This document shows positions 50,970-64,000 of a stretch of 64,000 bases of DNA, one piece after another (position 1 is the first letter of the stretch; the number at the start of each line of letters is the position of its first letter). The translations under genes and the position numbers were made by a program. This stretch comes from Varroa destructor (taxonomy: Eukaryota; Arthropoda; Arachnida; Mesostigmata; Varroidae): positions 18,089,557 to 18,153,556 of the forward strand of contig NW_019211456.1 in NCBI RefSeq assembly GCF_002443255.2, given 5' to 3'. A model generated the notes under the pieces. That model did no database searches. It saw only the letters and a list, made by a program, of their open reading frames with translations, and was not told the origin of the DNA.

Positions 50970-53900
50970 ACAAAGAGCGCTCAAATACGCCATATACAAA
51001 AAAAAACGGACAAAAATTAAAATTCAAACAGATAGCAGATCAAAAGTCTTAAAAATGCAAGGGCTCAAAGCGACAAGAAGTTCAAAATGCGTAAAACAAT
51101 TTACAGGGACTAACCGTTGAAGCTTATCTGGATGACCGAATTGTCAGTTGTTCTCTCATTAAGACGGCCATCAATCTCTGTATAAAAAAACAGGCGTATC
51201 AAAAGTTATTTTTTGTGCCTTTTTAATAAATGTTGACCTCTTTGAATCTTAGTGCTCTACAAACTATTGGTCGGATCAATTATTGGGATGAGCTTTTGCG
51301 TGGGTAAAGTAAGCAATTACTAGCAAATCATACGCCCGATGCAAGTGAGCGGGTTCACAACGACTGGATGAATATTTGTGCCGTAAGTTGCAAACAGATC
51401 ACTACCACCGCCGCCGAAATAAAGCGCGCCGAAGGAAACTATAAAAAAAAAAACAAGCCATTTAGGGCTAATTCTGGTTAATGACAGGTTATCAAAAGTC
51501 GACCATCATGAAAGAAAGCGCCCGATTAATGCAGTTGAAAAATCGCAAGAGCGAAAGAAAACGTTTTAAAAATAGCAGATCAACAACAGTTTTCCGGAAC
51601 ACAAGTCCAAATACGATATCGGCACGGACGGAGGATCAGCATTCGTATTGGAACATTGGTAGATAATACCATATCGAGAGCCAACACTACTTTAGCCCTC
51701 GGTACCCATTTTTTACATTCGCAAAAGCGAAAGATGAGCGAGAAAAATATATGAAAAGAGGCTGACTGTGAGCAAGCGACACTTTCACAGAAATTCCTTA
51801 GCGTTTGCGAATGTAAAAAATTAATAACGAACGAAGATTGTTTATTCAACGAGGTTTTCCATTCCGCAGCATCTACTCAGCGTCCGCCGTCCTTCCAAAG
51901 GAAATCAAGCTAGCATCAAACACTGCTACGCGCATATAGGCAGCCATATACTGTGAACGCTGGTACCGAAATGAAACTTGGTAGACGCCTTATACCCTAC
52001 GTAGGACAACTAGTTATCATTTCCGCTGCAGGATTTAAGACGCAGCGTAATTAGACATCACTATTATGGATACTGGTTGCTACAGGACAGCAAATCAGAT
52101 CCGTATAACGAGCTAACCATCTCATTTGATCACATGCTGAGTTAAACTAGGACCCTTCTGCTACCAGCCAGTCTATGTCTAGTACTCCCGAAGATGGGAT
52201 GATTGTTAGACAGGGATGCATTTAGAATTATATGTGTCAGAACTTTTTCACTCAACAGTTGCACTTTTTGATATATGTCGTGATAGTGCTATAAGTGAAG
52301 TCCGTACACCTGCTCAAAGGAAGCACAGGCCACAATTATTTTACGTCTGTAACGGGGGTGTGCACGGAGCAGGTGAGCCTGCGGCGTGTCTTTTTCTACA
52401 ATACAAATAGGACAGCGCTACACACACGGCTCTCACATTGTTGCGAGCGGTTTTCAGTAGCACCGACCAAAGCGAGGCGTAGCGAACATGCAGGACCAGT
52501 AGCAGTAACATGAAATAGCCTTGATAACAGAGACTCAAACGTTCCACTCACTTCCTAATGACGTAGATACGATTTCGTCTTGTCTTCCGTCCGTACTAGC
52601 GCATTGAAACATTGAACATTATGCTTGCAGATGATTTTAGTGGATCCCAAATGTCTCTGAAGAGCCGTTAATATGGCAGTGGCCGCATTAATATATCGTG
52701 GCGCACATCCGTAGTGGCGAACAGATCCTACGAAGAACGTAGAAGAAAGATGTCGCTGTTTAGATTTACATAGGCTGGAATGATCTCTTCAAATCCGACG
52801 AACTATTGCTGTTGTTGAATTTTAAAAGTTCGCCCTTTGCTGTTCTTTAAACGATTTTAAGCTGTAACAGCCAACGGCGACTGCAACAAGGCAAATTCTG
52901 AGACAAGCAAACGTTTATCCTAAACTGAGAGCAAAAAGTAGACGACTCCATATGGTGCTTCGACAGAACTAAAGTTTTTGCTGACAGCAATCTACAATCA
53001 AGAGAAGCATGGTTGACAAATCTATCGTATTTATATATCACAGTTGGACACAGAATATACAGTAGCCAGCGCTTGATTTTACACATGATAAAGCAAGCCT
53101 CCAAACGCTACAATAAACTACAAATGCTTGCTAACTCCACCTTTTACCGTGCCCCATATTTGGTACGGTGCTGATTTGATAGGCGATTCGATTTGGTATC
53201 ACAAGCATGTTTTTGTGGGAATAGGTGCCATTCGGAATATGTGTGTTTTCTCGATAAGCAAAATTCACGGGAGTAGTAAACCAGTATCAACGACGTACCG
53301 GTTGCTCGCTGGCTAAAGAATTTAGTACGTCGCCTCCTCAGATATGTGTAGCTCAGCGGACTCTGCTGATCTTCCTGCTGTAATAAAGGAATTCAGCATA
53401 ACTAGACGAGTTTTCTACTCTTCGACCTGGTTTACATCTCAGGCTTTGCTCTTCTTCTTTATGGGTGTCTTTGCGGTAACATATAGTAAAAATTTGTTAT
53501 AATGTCTGAACCAATAACAGCAGCTAGTATCAACGAGCAGGTGCCGGTGGACGGTAGTAATGCTTCCAAATAGATACAAATGCTAGCCAATAGTGGGGCT
53601 CCACAGCGACTCTAGTGGAGCCAATCACCGACAAACCTACGGTAGCCGTAGTACGTCGAGTTACGACGGTAGCTGTGTGCGCCTTAGGATCTATGACGAA
53701 TTCTCCTCCAATATTGAAAATTGTGTCAAATATTTTGCGGCAATGTCATTGCGGCTGCCGTCGATCGACCCATTATTAAGTGATCATTACTATTCCATAT
53801 ATAGAGGTTTGTTGCTCTTGTGCAGTTGTCATGCCGTCTGTGCACTGCCTCCCGAGGGTACGATGGCGCGGTGAAGCGACGTAGACCCACAACCTTAACG

Positions 53901-55894
53901 GCTTCCTGACTCACATGGGTGTGTGTAGCTGAATGCTGATAGAGATCATGATCGTAATTCTGCTGTTGTGTTTTTTCTTGTCCATCTTTATTCCTCCGGT
54001 TCCTTATAGTTTTTTTCAGTCGACTTTGTCATTTTCCCTTGATTGCATTTTTTTTTGGCCTTCGGCCCTAATGCTAGCCTGAGACGCTTTTGTTCTAATC
54101 GCTGCCTCCTCTATTGGTGTTTCTGAATGTGGGAAAAAATGCTGATGTGGTCATTTTGCGTTTTTAAACAGCAACCGGCGTTCGGTGTAGCTCTGAACGG
54201 AAAAGTTCTATCCACTTACACTATTCAGGGCGCGGCTTACGGTAGCGTTTTGCGAAACGCAGGAGCCATCAGTCAGTGTCTAACCATGCTTCGCTAGAAT
54301 GAATTTTAGTCTCGTCAACGAGCTTCGCGGCTGGGAGTAACCGAAAGTGGTCGAGGGGTCGTCATCTCGACTATGCGTAACAATAACGTCATGGTTTTTC
54401 GAATTTTCATTTGCTAGTTTCCTTACCCCTTTTATGATTTATACAGTTAGCCGATGTTGCTGATAACGGTTTTGGTGGCAATGATACCGAGCATTTTCGT
54501 TCTCTTATTTATATTTGTATTTTGTGACTCACCGTTATTGTTCCGAGCTTGGTCACCGTCTGCATCACGAAGACTTGGCTACTCACTACTTAACCGTGCG
54601 CTTACTAAAATGCTCCAACGAGTCCAATGACTTCGAAAATGGCGACGTCGTAATTTGCATTATCACCGACACAGCCATCTCAACGTTCGTTACTGCTATG
54701 CTCATTTTGACCTTTCCAACACCAGCCCCATTGAATTCTAGCAATTATAACACGAATATATATATTATATAGACACTAACGATCTTATTTTCGCTCTTTT
54801 TATCTCGCCTTTTTTTTCCCCCATTGTAGATCTAATTTTTCGTTGACGTCCCAGTGGAGCAGGTAGAATGATTGTCACCTGTTCGTTGTCCTTTATCATA
54901 TCACTTGAGCGATTTAGCAATTGTTTTGTTTGTCGAATCCCAATACGCTCAATCGGCGCTTCTATCGCCGTCATAAAACGTCTCAACTGAGTGGCAGTCC
55001 TGTTCGGTATTAGGGATTGCCGGTTGTTCTCGTCATAATCTGCTAATGTTCTAAAAAGCTCAGCACAATGACGGATAGTAGCGGTGGAGACTGTATGTGC
55101 TGCAGACAAAACAAGAGGTCGCCTACTTCTATTGCTGCTGCTACTGGTTATAGTGTAGATTTGTATGTTTCCCCGTAAACGTCGTGCCTGTCAGTTGTTG
55201 CCGTGTTGACAAATAAACAAAGACAATCGATGACGCGTTCGTTGTCCTTACTGTGGCCACCGGATCTTGTTATTGATATCTCTTTTTTTGCTACTTTTCT
55301 CCTGTAGCACATTCGATCATCGTCGCTTTACTGCGTTTTATAGGAATCAGCCAGTGGCAACAATCGCAATCCAGCTGTTGTAGCACAGGTATAGTAAGGT
55401 CATATTGTCCAACTAAATAAGAGCGAGCAACGACAAAGAATGACAAAAGTAACTGTGGTGCTAGCAGCAACAATAACGTCGATCACATAATTGGGCCTAA
55501 CGACGTTAGCACGCCGATTTTAGAGACGGTATACAGCGCCATTTATTGTTGTCATCATACTGTAATGGCCTAACGTCAATATGAACAATCACATAGATAA
55601 AAAAGAAACGAGCAATGCAGTACCGCACTCTTAGCATATCATGGCCAATTGCTTGACCTGATTAGATGATCGACTGCAAAGTGGGAGACCGCTGCATTTG
55701 CGTATCGTTGGAGATCTTCGTAGTCGACATGGAACACACCTAGTACTAGCCGTATTAGTACAAGTGCTTCCTTCATTTCGATTTCGTCTTAATTTCTCTG
55801 TATACGTACTGGGCTTCGTCGGGTGCATCGTGATGGATTTATCTGAACAGACAGCATATGACTGACAACAGTAGCAATAACAGCAGGCTCTGTG

Positions 55895-55911
55895 AAAAAA
55901 AAAAAAAAAAA
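55895..55911. repeat. Poly-A run (17)
   Basis: Seventeen consecutive A bases with no AATAAA or gene-like body immediately upstream. Confidence 0.85.
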
Positions 55912-58028
55912 CGTGCGTCTCTAAACGATTCCCAGTGAGCCTGAAAGGCTATCATTGTATTGAACGCGTGAGCGAGGTTTAACTGGTAGTTTTCCTTGGG
56001 AAACACAAGGAGATGACAAGCAGATTTTACCGGTACTATCACTAGCCGACCTGGACAGATTACGGTTAGCGGGAAACGCTGTAGCGTTGCCAACAGATTG
56101 CCTGGAGGTGCTTCTTTTCGCTAGACCCAATGTATTTTCACGACGACTTCTTGGATTACGCAAGCCAACCCCTCTTATGCTTAGGTCTGATTACAGAGAA
56201 TAGATCTTGGAAGATGTGTGTGAAGATGGCTCGGTTTTGCGATCGCCATTTAACGACTACGCACACATGTTGCTCTTATTAGCGAGGATCCATGTACTAC
56301 TCAATACTGGAGACAATTAAAGATGCTCACCCATCGAGAATGTGTCTTTTTGCCATTCTCCTACGTTAACAAACGGCCGGGTCAGGACACGTTGAGTGGT
56401 GAAGTGAAGCATGAATAGATCGACAAATGACGAAACGCAAGATGGAAATACGGCGACAAGTGGATTTGACTCGTCCTTACGTCTTATCACTGTCGGCCAT
56501 GCCGTCAAACCGTTTACTCAAAATGGCTTGCAATGGCCAATTACTAATACTTGTCTTGTCGTCATGATTATAGATCTTGCTAGCCCGGCGTCGAATAAGC
56601 GATCGATGTCGTCGACATCCTCGCTCTCGTAGACCAACTTGTTTTTTGCTGTTGTGGTGACGTCTGGGTCTGCAGCTGGGTAACAATAATAACAAATACA
56701 CAATACAGTTGGCACTAGGCAACGTTAGACGTATACATACAATAGCCGTTGTGCCATTTGACTCGTAGTTGACCTGTCACCATCGCTGCAATTCCGTTGC
56801 TAACTGGCCATAGCCACATGATCGGCCGATATTACTCATCTAATGACAGCCTGCTATTTGACCCGTTGTTGTTGCTGCTGTTTACCGCAGCCCCATTGTT
56901 GGCGCCTTTCGACTCGAACGGTTCTGGTACCTGGCGCTTCACACAATCTCATATTTTTACTCTCGCTACACCTCCTCATCTCGCTTTACTTCTCCCTTAA
57001 TAATGCTATATCGTTATGATGATGATGCTGTGAGACGTCCGGAGAAATGGCAGTTGAGACTTTCTTACCAGCTATTTGTTTAGGGCGTTTTTGCGCGCAC
57101 AACGCTGGCCGAGCTCCTCAGATACCGCAGACGCGTAACATTGCCGCTCTTCATAAATTCTTACGACTATTTTGTTTAGCAGCACCATACGGTCGAATCT
57201 TGTCTTGCTGACGGATGCACTTGATTCAGTCCATCTATAGTTGTCAATGCGGCGTAATGGCTTGTAGCAACATCGCCTCTGTAGACATGGTGTTTCCCCT
57301 GTTGCTTTCCTTTTTCTCCTATTATTTTTCTTTCTTTGGCGCTTATTCAATTTTCTATGACCGATCTCGGGCAATGTTTGCGTGAGTTTGTTAGCGGATA
57401 CGTGAGTTTACCTATTTGCGCGTGTGTTGTGCGTTAGTAGCTCTGTTCAGGGCCAGTGAGGGTACCGAGGTACAAAGCAATGACGACTGCATAGTGGATC
57501 ATCGGGGAAATAGTAAATAACGTTATAAATTATTGTAGCTTGCTTGTGGGTCTGTTGCTTGTGGGTAGCGTACAATGGAGCGATAGCGCAAATCGGGGAA
57601 AGAAAACATGCGTTTCTCGGAACAATCCGCTTGTTCTAGCCGACTGCGGGATGTGCCGCGTATTCGCTTGCACTATGAGTCATACGGAACTACACAGGCC
57701 GACAGGTCGCTAAACACAGCACAGTCACTGCTGAACCATCATCTGTTGAAGCAGAATCGCTATCACGGTCCACAGCCATGGACCGCTGTTCCTCGTCAAC
57801 AATGCTAGCATGGAACGGAACTCCACAAGGGCGGACTTAGACACAGATGGCAAACGATACCCCATTCTTCTGGCTAGACGTAGAATCATACTTGTGTGTC
57901 AATTTCTTCTGTTTGTCCAGCAAGGAAGTACCTATAAAGAATAGCTCTGGCTGGCGCTGTACGAGCAAAAAAAAGCTGCCCCAGAAGAGACATGACGTAA
58001 TTAATTTAAACTGCGTACACTACTGTAC

Positions 58029-58066
58029 ATATATATATCTATATATATATATATATATATATATAT
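58029..58066. repeat. (AT)n microsatellite
   Basis: About 38 bases of AT dinucleotide with one CT interruption near 58039, the longest dinucleotide repeat in the window. Confidence 0.92.
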
Positions 58067-60350
58067 CACCAAGAAGAGACTGCCTTAGAAAGCACAGATC
58101 AAGGACCATTCGGCCTTGTTTACCCCAGCTGGCCCAATCGGGACTGAACTATAATAACGGCTAGGATATTTACTGACAGCAACGCCAATATGCATGTAGA
58201 AAAAAAATAGATGAATGCCTACGTGACCCGTCGAGAACAGCAGTAGCATGCACGCTAAAATAAGATTAAGACACATGCAGAAGTTCTCCTGTGAACAGCG
58301 AGCAAGTACTTAAGCTTAACTCTTGCATATGATATTTAAGCACCCTATTATTGTACGTAAACTCAATGGCATATACGATTAAACAAACCAGTCTAGTCGT
58401 ATATGTACAGGAGTTGGCCGACAGCCCTATGATAGGAGATCCTACTCCTTACTCTAGATCGAGTCGTGTTCTGAAGTAGAAAATGTTCTGGAGAAAGAAG
58501 AGCTATATTGTTATCCTAGCGTCACGTTACACTACTGACGTAAACAACGCGGTATCAAGCCGTTCTAGTCCTTATCAGCAGCGTTTCCTCAAGCATTCTT
58601 CACATTGACTCTTTCACTAAACAAATAATTTGTAACGGTAACGCCATTATTTAAAATACCTGAACTACTTGAAACCCAAAAATAAACTACCTAGCCTATG
58701 AAAAGATGTAGATATACAATTCAAGGTAGCAGTGCGTGTCTCGGTGAAAGTGCAAGGTTTCCCAGAGACAAAGGTGCGAAGCGACCTACGCTTAAATGTC
58801 CACCTAGCACACAGATTCGTGCTTGTTTATTTGTCTAACTGAACAGAAATGAACCGTCGCGTTGGCAGTTGTTGCCGTAACGAAACAGCTAAGACGATGA
58901 TTTTTAAGTTATAACGGCGTGTTTACCAAATATATTGTCCATTGTATAGAACAGATTAGCTAACTTTCCTTGTTTCATTACATAAGTTAGGCTGACATCT
59001 TTCTTAAAGCTAATAACAGTATCAGGATTGAAATACGTGAATGTTCAGCCGGGGATTCGAAGAAATAAGTTTTAAATCTTTCGTTAAGACGCTAAAATGC
59101 CAGCCGTTTGAGCCCTGCTGGTTTACCTATGTTTTACAGATCGCTACAATAAGCATTAAGCCTGGCACCTATTACGGCCACGGTTATCAGTATATTGTGT
59201 AGTATAGCAGTTTGCTGGGTCGGAATTACCCGTGTTTGTCTCAGTAGATTAATAACCCAATAGATCACGTCGCGGATAGCGTTTGCTTAATATGTATGGC
59301 CATATGTGTTAGAATATCCGTCCACACTTTCGCTTAATGTTGCGTTCGGCATAGCTGCCCCTCTAAGTGCCTTTCACGACTACATAGACGTTGCTTTATT
59401 GACTGCGGTCTGCTTCGTTATCTGATTAATTACTGCCAGTTGTAATCGAAATTGCTGCTAGCGTCCTTCGTATTTGCCCCTGGGATCAATAGGTGCGCTA
59501 CTCGACCTTAAGTAACCTCTGTGGACAGTGCACGAAAGTAGAACATAGACTTTTCTTTGCGCGACAGATTCGCTACTGTCTCTAGTTTTACCTAAATGTT
59601 AAAACCTATTGCAGCATGTCTGATACGAATGCAGGGTGTCTACGAGTATTTCTTTGTAGAAATTTCTTCAATTAGACGGGTATTGGATTCAATTGTTCAC
59701 ATTACTGACTAGATACGTTGACCTTTTTTACATCGCTTATGAAAAAAGATCCATAAACAAGGACGGAGTTTCGGCGATAAGAGACCTAATCTGGTAACCC
59801 TGATGGTCAGTCAAAAGAATATATCAAAATCATCATGGCCGGCGGGGTTGGCCTGCTATGAAAATGTTTTTTCTTTGAGATCTGACGCTCCAAATCGTTT
59901 GTGGCTCCACTTTTCTGCCCACTTACTTTTCTCAAGCATTTTTTCACACACGGCAATATTCAGCATCGTGTTCTTACTCGACCTCGTCTACGCAAAACCA
60001 GAATCTCACTCTATTAGAACAAAATAATAATACATTACCATTTAGAAGGGTTGACAAGCAAAGGCCGTCGAATGCTACTCAAAGCGGCGGACAAATAGAA
60101 AAATAACACCTCTTGATTTCCTATGAAGAAGGCCTACTGACCGATTTGATTATGAGATACACGTCATGAGACAACATGTCGGGCAGTCCGTCGTCGGTCG
60201 CTGTGATTACGAGTCTGAATGTCTACGTTATACCTAGTCTAATTAGGACAACAAATAGGAAACGAAGATCTTCTTTGGCAATAGATAAAAATACAAACAG
60301 CCGTAAGCGAGGGCGAAGTCGTAATCGTGTGTTTTAACAGCAGAAATGGT

Positions 60351-60362
60351 GGGGGGGGGGGG
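60351..60362. repeat. Poly-G run (12)
   Basis: Twelve consecutive G bases within a G-rich stretch (GGT before, TGTGAGGGAG after). Confidence 0.9.
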
Positions 60363-61844
60363 TGTGAGGGAGAGTGAAATTTCGAGATAGAGGTTTTTTG
60401 TCGGGTGAACAAAGAAGCAGCTACGATCGAATCACCTGTTATTGAATTAAAAAGTGAAGCGAACGAATGCAGACATTTTGCCGGCGACACCATCCATAGT
60501 TTGCCGTCGCACACTGACGCATGTAGCAATTTCCGGAGCGACATTTGAGAAGAACGAGGTTACTTTGCCATAAAACGGATTGGGGCTGATAAAAAAAACA
60601 AGGGATGAAGGGGTGTCACAATGTTGTTCCTTCGCGATGCTTCCAATATGTTACTTTCGTATTTATGAGTTATGTCTACACGGCTTACTAGTTTAGCGAA
60701 ATCCTAGTTTACAAACGAATGTCTAGAAAAAAGTTTGTTTCCTGCACCTAAGGTAAGCGCAAATCATCTTTGATATATGGGTAAATACACTGTATTACCA
60801 TATATATACGACAACAACGCAACAAACGCGGTTAGGTCCATTTGTACAGATTTTACAGTTGGTATTTATCGCTACCGGCGAGTTCTCACGTATTTTCGAA
60901 AACATACTGATGGGAATGAATCTTTGAAAGTGGCTTTATCTATTGCGCCACTGGCCCTCAGGCGTTGGCAGAATCAATTTCGACAAGAACTATGAAAGAA
61001 TAATTGCGAGTGCAAGAAAAACGGAAAGAGCAAAGCAAATATAATGATAGTAAACAGCAGGAAGGAGATGGCCTTCTCGGTCCTTTAGGCCCCAGAGGGA
61101 GCAAAATCTATGCTCGTTTTACGTTCGACTATTAAAATTCGATATCAATTTTGTTTTGTTTTCCGAAAACGCGTTACATATTATATAACAGCGGCGAATT
61201 CCCCAATTGTTATTTAAAAGGACGAGATACGCATGTAAAAGAAATCGGCATTTTATATTGTATGCAGCACCCCCATAAATCGTAGACGAATTCGCCGCAA
61301 GCGTTACGAACATAGTTATTCAATAGCTGTGTTCATAACCCTTAAAAATCAAGTAAATTGATTTCGGCATAGTCAGGTACCCATATCGTGTTCCCATGCG
61401 TCGGTTTTCAGTATTTTTTGTTTTTATTTTATATTATTGTTTCAAAGCATATGATATACAGTTTGATAGTACTAGACTGAATTATAGTGAAATTTGCCAC
61501 AGCTAGATAGTACTTTTAACCTATTTCTGTAACCAAAATCAAACGTAAGTTTTCTTGGCTTTGTCGACCGTCTTTTTCGAGCAGCATCTCTCCAAATAAA
61601 ACTCTCATCAAAACTCTTCCGTGCTTCGCTGCCACAGCCGCTGCCATATTGAGCTCACAATGAGCTATTCTTTCCTGCTTTCTAAGCAGTTAGACCGTAG
61701 CTCTCACCACCGTCGCTCCAGTCATTGAGCAAGTTCTTCATGTCAGCTGTTCCCGTCTAGGACACAGTTAGGCTGCTAGCTAGGACGACAAGAAAACGGC
61801 CTGCTTACTGATGCTTGTCATTGTGTTTCTTCTCGGTACCGCTG

Positions 61845-61898
61845 CCTCTCTCCCTCGACCCCCTCCCTCTCTGGTTGTGTCTCTCGCTCTCTCTCGCA
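61845..61898. repeat. Pyrimidine-rich (CT) stretch
   Basis: A C/T-dominated low-complexity segment with CCCTCCCTCTCT and CTCGCTCTCTCTCGC. Open frames through it are artefacts of composition. Confidence 0.75.
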
Positions 61899-64000
61899 CA
61901 CTTGATCCTACTTATCCATGTGTGATTCCATGTGAGTGTATGGTCTCTGTCAGTGCCTCCAGCGCCATGCGCTGCTGGTTCGCGTCTGACGCGGCAGCAT
62001 GAATAGAAGTAGTGTTTGAGCTTTCGAACTAAGATGCTGTGCCAATAGTAAGTTCGCTTGAGTGCAGCCACACCATATGCATACATTCATCGTATACAAA
62101 TAGGCTGTGTTTTTATTCTTGTCGTAGACCAATCGGACAGTCAAACTGCGTATCGTGCTGAATGGAGCCTCGACGACGGAGGCCCCGATGCTGAGCGAGT
62201 GAACCCGTCTGTTGTCCATCGTCGAGTTGCTTACGGTCGGCTGCTTGACTCTGTATCCTGTATTGGCAACAGCTCCTCGCCGCTGCTGTCGGCTAGATGA
62301 CTGGCTAAGCAGCAGACGGCCAAGTCAAAAGTTGTGAATGGGCGGGGGCTACTACGCCATCTGTCCTATTCCTTGTTCTTTCTCTCTCTGTGTTTGCCTC
62401 TGTTTACCGGCCTGTAAGCCTCCTTTTTTTTTTTCACTTACTTGCTAACGTATAGTACAACTTCTGCTAGCGCCATTACTAACGCTGATTGGCATCCCCC
62501 AGATCCTCACCGCAGTTCTTACTCCTCTGACTACACCAATAACAATTATAAAACCGATCGAAATCGCCCCTCTGATTTGGCCGGCTACCCTAGGCCAAAG
62601 CGACCTGAAAGTGTCCCACTCTTCAGTCTACTGCTAGCTAAGGCTGACTGGTGTCGTTCTTTGGTTGTAGACGTTAGCCATACACCGTGACAATCTACCG
62701 TGGGGGAGGAGCCGTTCCCAGAAAGACTATCATAGGAGGCTTAGTTTGATCGACTTGAAAACTTTTCAAATGGTTACCACCGTGAGTGGCTCGGCAGCCC
62801 ACAGTGCCGACAAGGTCGGCTTTGGGTTGGTTCTTATTTTCAACGTTTACATATGACGAGAGTGTGGCCTTTGGGTGAAGGCCTAAGGACGGCCCCGATT
62901 CATTTGAACGAAATCGTAATATATTAGCCTAATTGAATACCTAATTTTGTGAGTTAGTTATGAATAGAGGAAAGGCTGAGCAGCAAATGCATAATAATTT
63001 TTAGATGTAATTCTTCATCGAAGTGTCGTCAAGCCAGCCGAAAAAACACGGCTACGTTTTTCATCATTTCTTACTGGGTCACTGTAGTATGACTTTAGCA
63101 GAATCAATTTCCAAACTTTGCAATCACCTCAGTTACTCGCGGCCTTCGTATCTTTTTTTGTTTAGGTAAAATTCTCCTTAGATATTTAGCCGACAACCGG
63201 GTATATAATAATGTAATTCTTTTGTAAACGTATACATTATATCCGTTTTTGTCGCCGAGTAGATTGTGTTAATAATTGTCGTCAGAAAAACACTACTATT
63301 AAGGGAAACCGAGCAGCAAACGGTTAAGTATGTCGCATCTTCATCAAAATGCTTTTTCGGTCGTTTGTCAATTGAACATTAGCAACGGAGTCAGCATCGT
63401 CGCGTTCGGCGCAGACGTCTCGCCCACCGTCCAACCATCTGCGTTCAAATGTCCGCGCACTTAGTCAAAATTCTGAAGCTACTTTTCCATCTAATGGAAC
63501 GATAAGATCGTTAGCTATTACCGACAAACGGGTAAACGTGACAAGCGAGCCTTTTGCGGACAGGAGTGTGTCCTGATCTGAGATGTAAGGACGAACACGA
63601 CGTGACAACCATATGACGAAAACGGAGTATGAAACGAATTCAGGACCATAGATACCGATACACGAATACGTTGTTTATAACTTTCAAAGGCAGGCATGAT
63701 CTGCGATTTAATACACATTGGGAAATAATATAAATGCGCGAACATTTCTGTCATATGAGTAATGTGTCTTGCTCCGGCCATGAATTAGTGAAAGTGCGTG
63801 GGAAGACGGATCGGCTATTACTTATTATTGGCGTTAGCTAGAGAATTCGTTAACACCGGATTACCAGGTGTGTGATCTGGTAGCAGCACGTAGTAACGTA
63901 TCTGAATTTTATCTGATAGTGGTTAGTCCACGTAGATGTACCCCAGTCTTTAATATTACTTTTGTTAGTATTTACAGAATGCGATGGTTTATTATTAGGA

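Larger units (their letters stand above)
44983..64000 (+). other. Intronic or intergenic sequence to window end, no supported exon
   Basis: It begins with the donor GTGAGG of the 43.8 kb exon. No matching downstream exon was found, and no coiled-coil continuation or AAA ATPase motif of a navigator was seen. The open frames are short. Contents are homopolymer runs, AT/GT microsatellites, a 19-base tandem duplication (49345-49382), a near-perfect hairpin (49605-49645) and a pyrimidine-rich stretch at 61845-61898. Several spots look like splice acceptors (for example before 62456) but do not form supported exons. Confidence 0.6.

Noticed and set aside
53343..53400. tRNA-like A-box (GTAGCTCAGCGG); a similar one at 29798-29810
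   Set aside because: Neither has a B box (GGTTCRANNCC) at the right distance, nor a foldable cloverleaf.
53593..53680. Ser/Gly-rich frame (SDSSGANHRQTYGSRS) with an AG just upstream
   Set aside because: The acceptor lacks a pyrimidine tract, and the bias partly reflects a small inverted repeat (GGCTCCAC / GTGGAGCC).
59630..59650. GCAGGGTGTCTACGAG, similar to ends of some arthropod DNA elements
   Set aside because: No matching inverted end, target-site duplication or transposase remnant was found nearby.
61570..61605. FEQHLSK-like peptide resembling the expected NAV FEQSL continuation
   Set aside because: It meets a stop immediately afterwards, lacks the AHxVAA lead-in and has no suitable acceptor.
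62456..62690. Exon-like segment after a long T tract, a CTAAC-like branch site and an AG
   Set aside because: Two frames are open, neither starts in phase 0 as required by the donors at 15251 and 44982, and no convincing donor follows.

Overview
The window is eukaryotic and invertebrate in character: widely spaced exons with GT-AG introns, AT-rich non-coding sequence full of mono- and dinucleotide tracts, and no operon-like gene packing. The one gene that can be named is a neuron navigator (NAV) family member, called sickie in insects, on the plus strand. Introns of 0.2 to 2.5 kb followed by a very long one, plus glutamine- and serine-rich exons, fit an arthropod. A mite or similar arachnid is possible, but the species cannot be fixed from this window.

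Layout. Positions 1-6322 hold no exon that I can support; the gene's upstream exons are probably outside the window or too short to see. From 6323 to 15251, seven exons can be chained by splice sites with consistent reading phase: 6323-6658, 8198-8423, 10911-11064, 11327-11691, 12675-13289, 14804-14891 and 15088-15251. Together they encode about 649 residues of the middle of the protein: a conserved Ser-rich start of the block, a Lys-rich stretch, glutamine runs, a long Ser/Pro/Gln-rich disordered region, and finally the Ser-rich motif plus first coiled coil typical of NAV proteins. The exons for the rest of the coiled coils and the C-terminal AAA ATPase were not found and are presumably beyond 64000.

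From 15252 the sequence looks like one very long intron, broken by a single convincing coding exon at 43801-44982 (394 codons). It starts with an ATG just after an in-frame stop and ends at a good phase-0 donor. Because the 15251 donor is also phase 0, this exon could be an alternative first exon of the same gene, giving a shorter isoform with a different N terminus. It could equally begin an unrelated nested gene. I do not recognise its protein.

Other content is small: two strong inverted repeats (32347-32407 and 49605-49645), three short tandem or near-tandem duplications, and several microsatellites and homopolymer runs. No rRNA, tRNA, CRISPR array, intact transposon or viral gene was recognised. 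All other open frames look like chance. No new biological system was found; the best leads are the 43.8 kb exon and the 32.35 kb hairpin.
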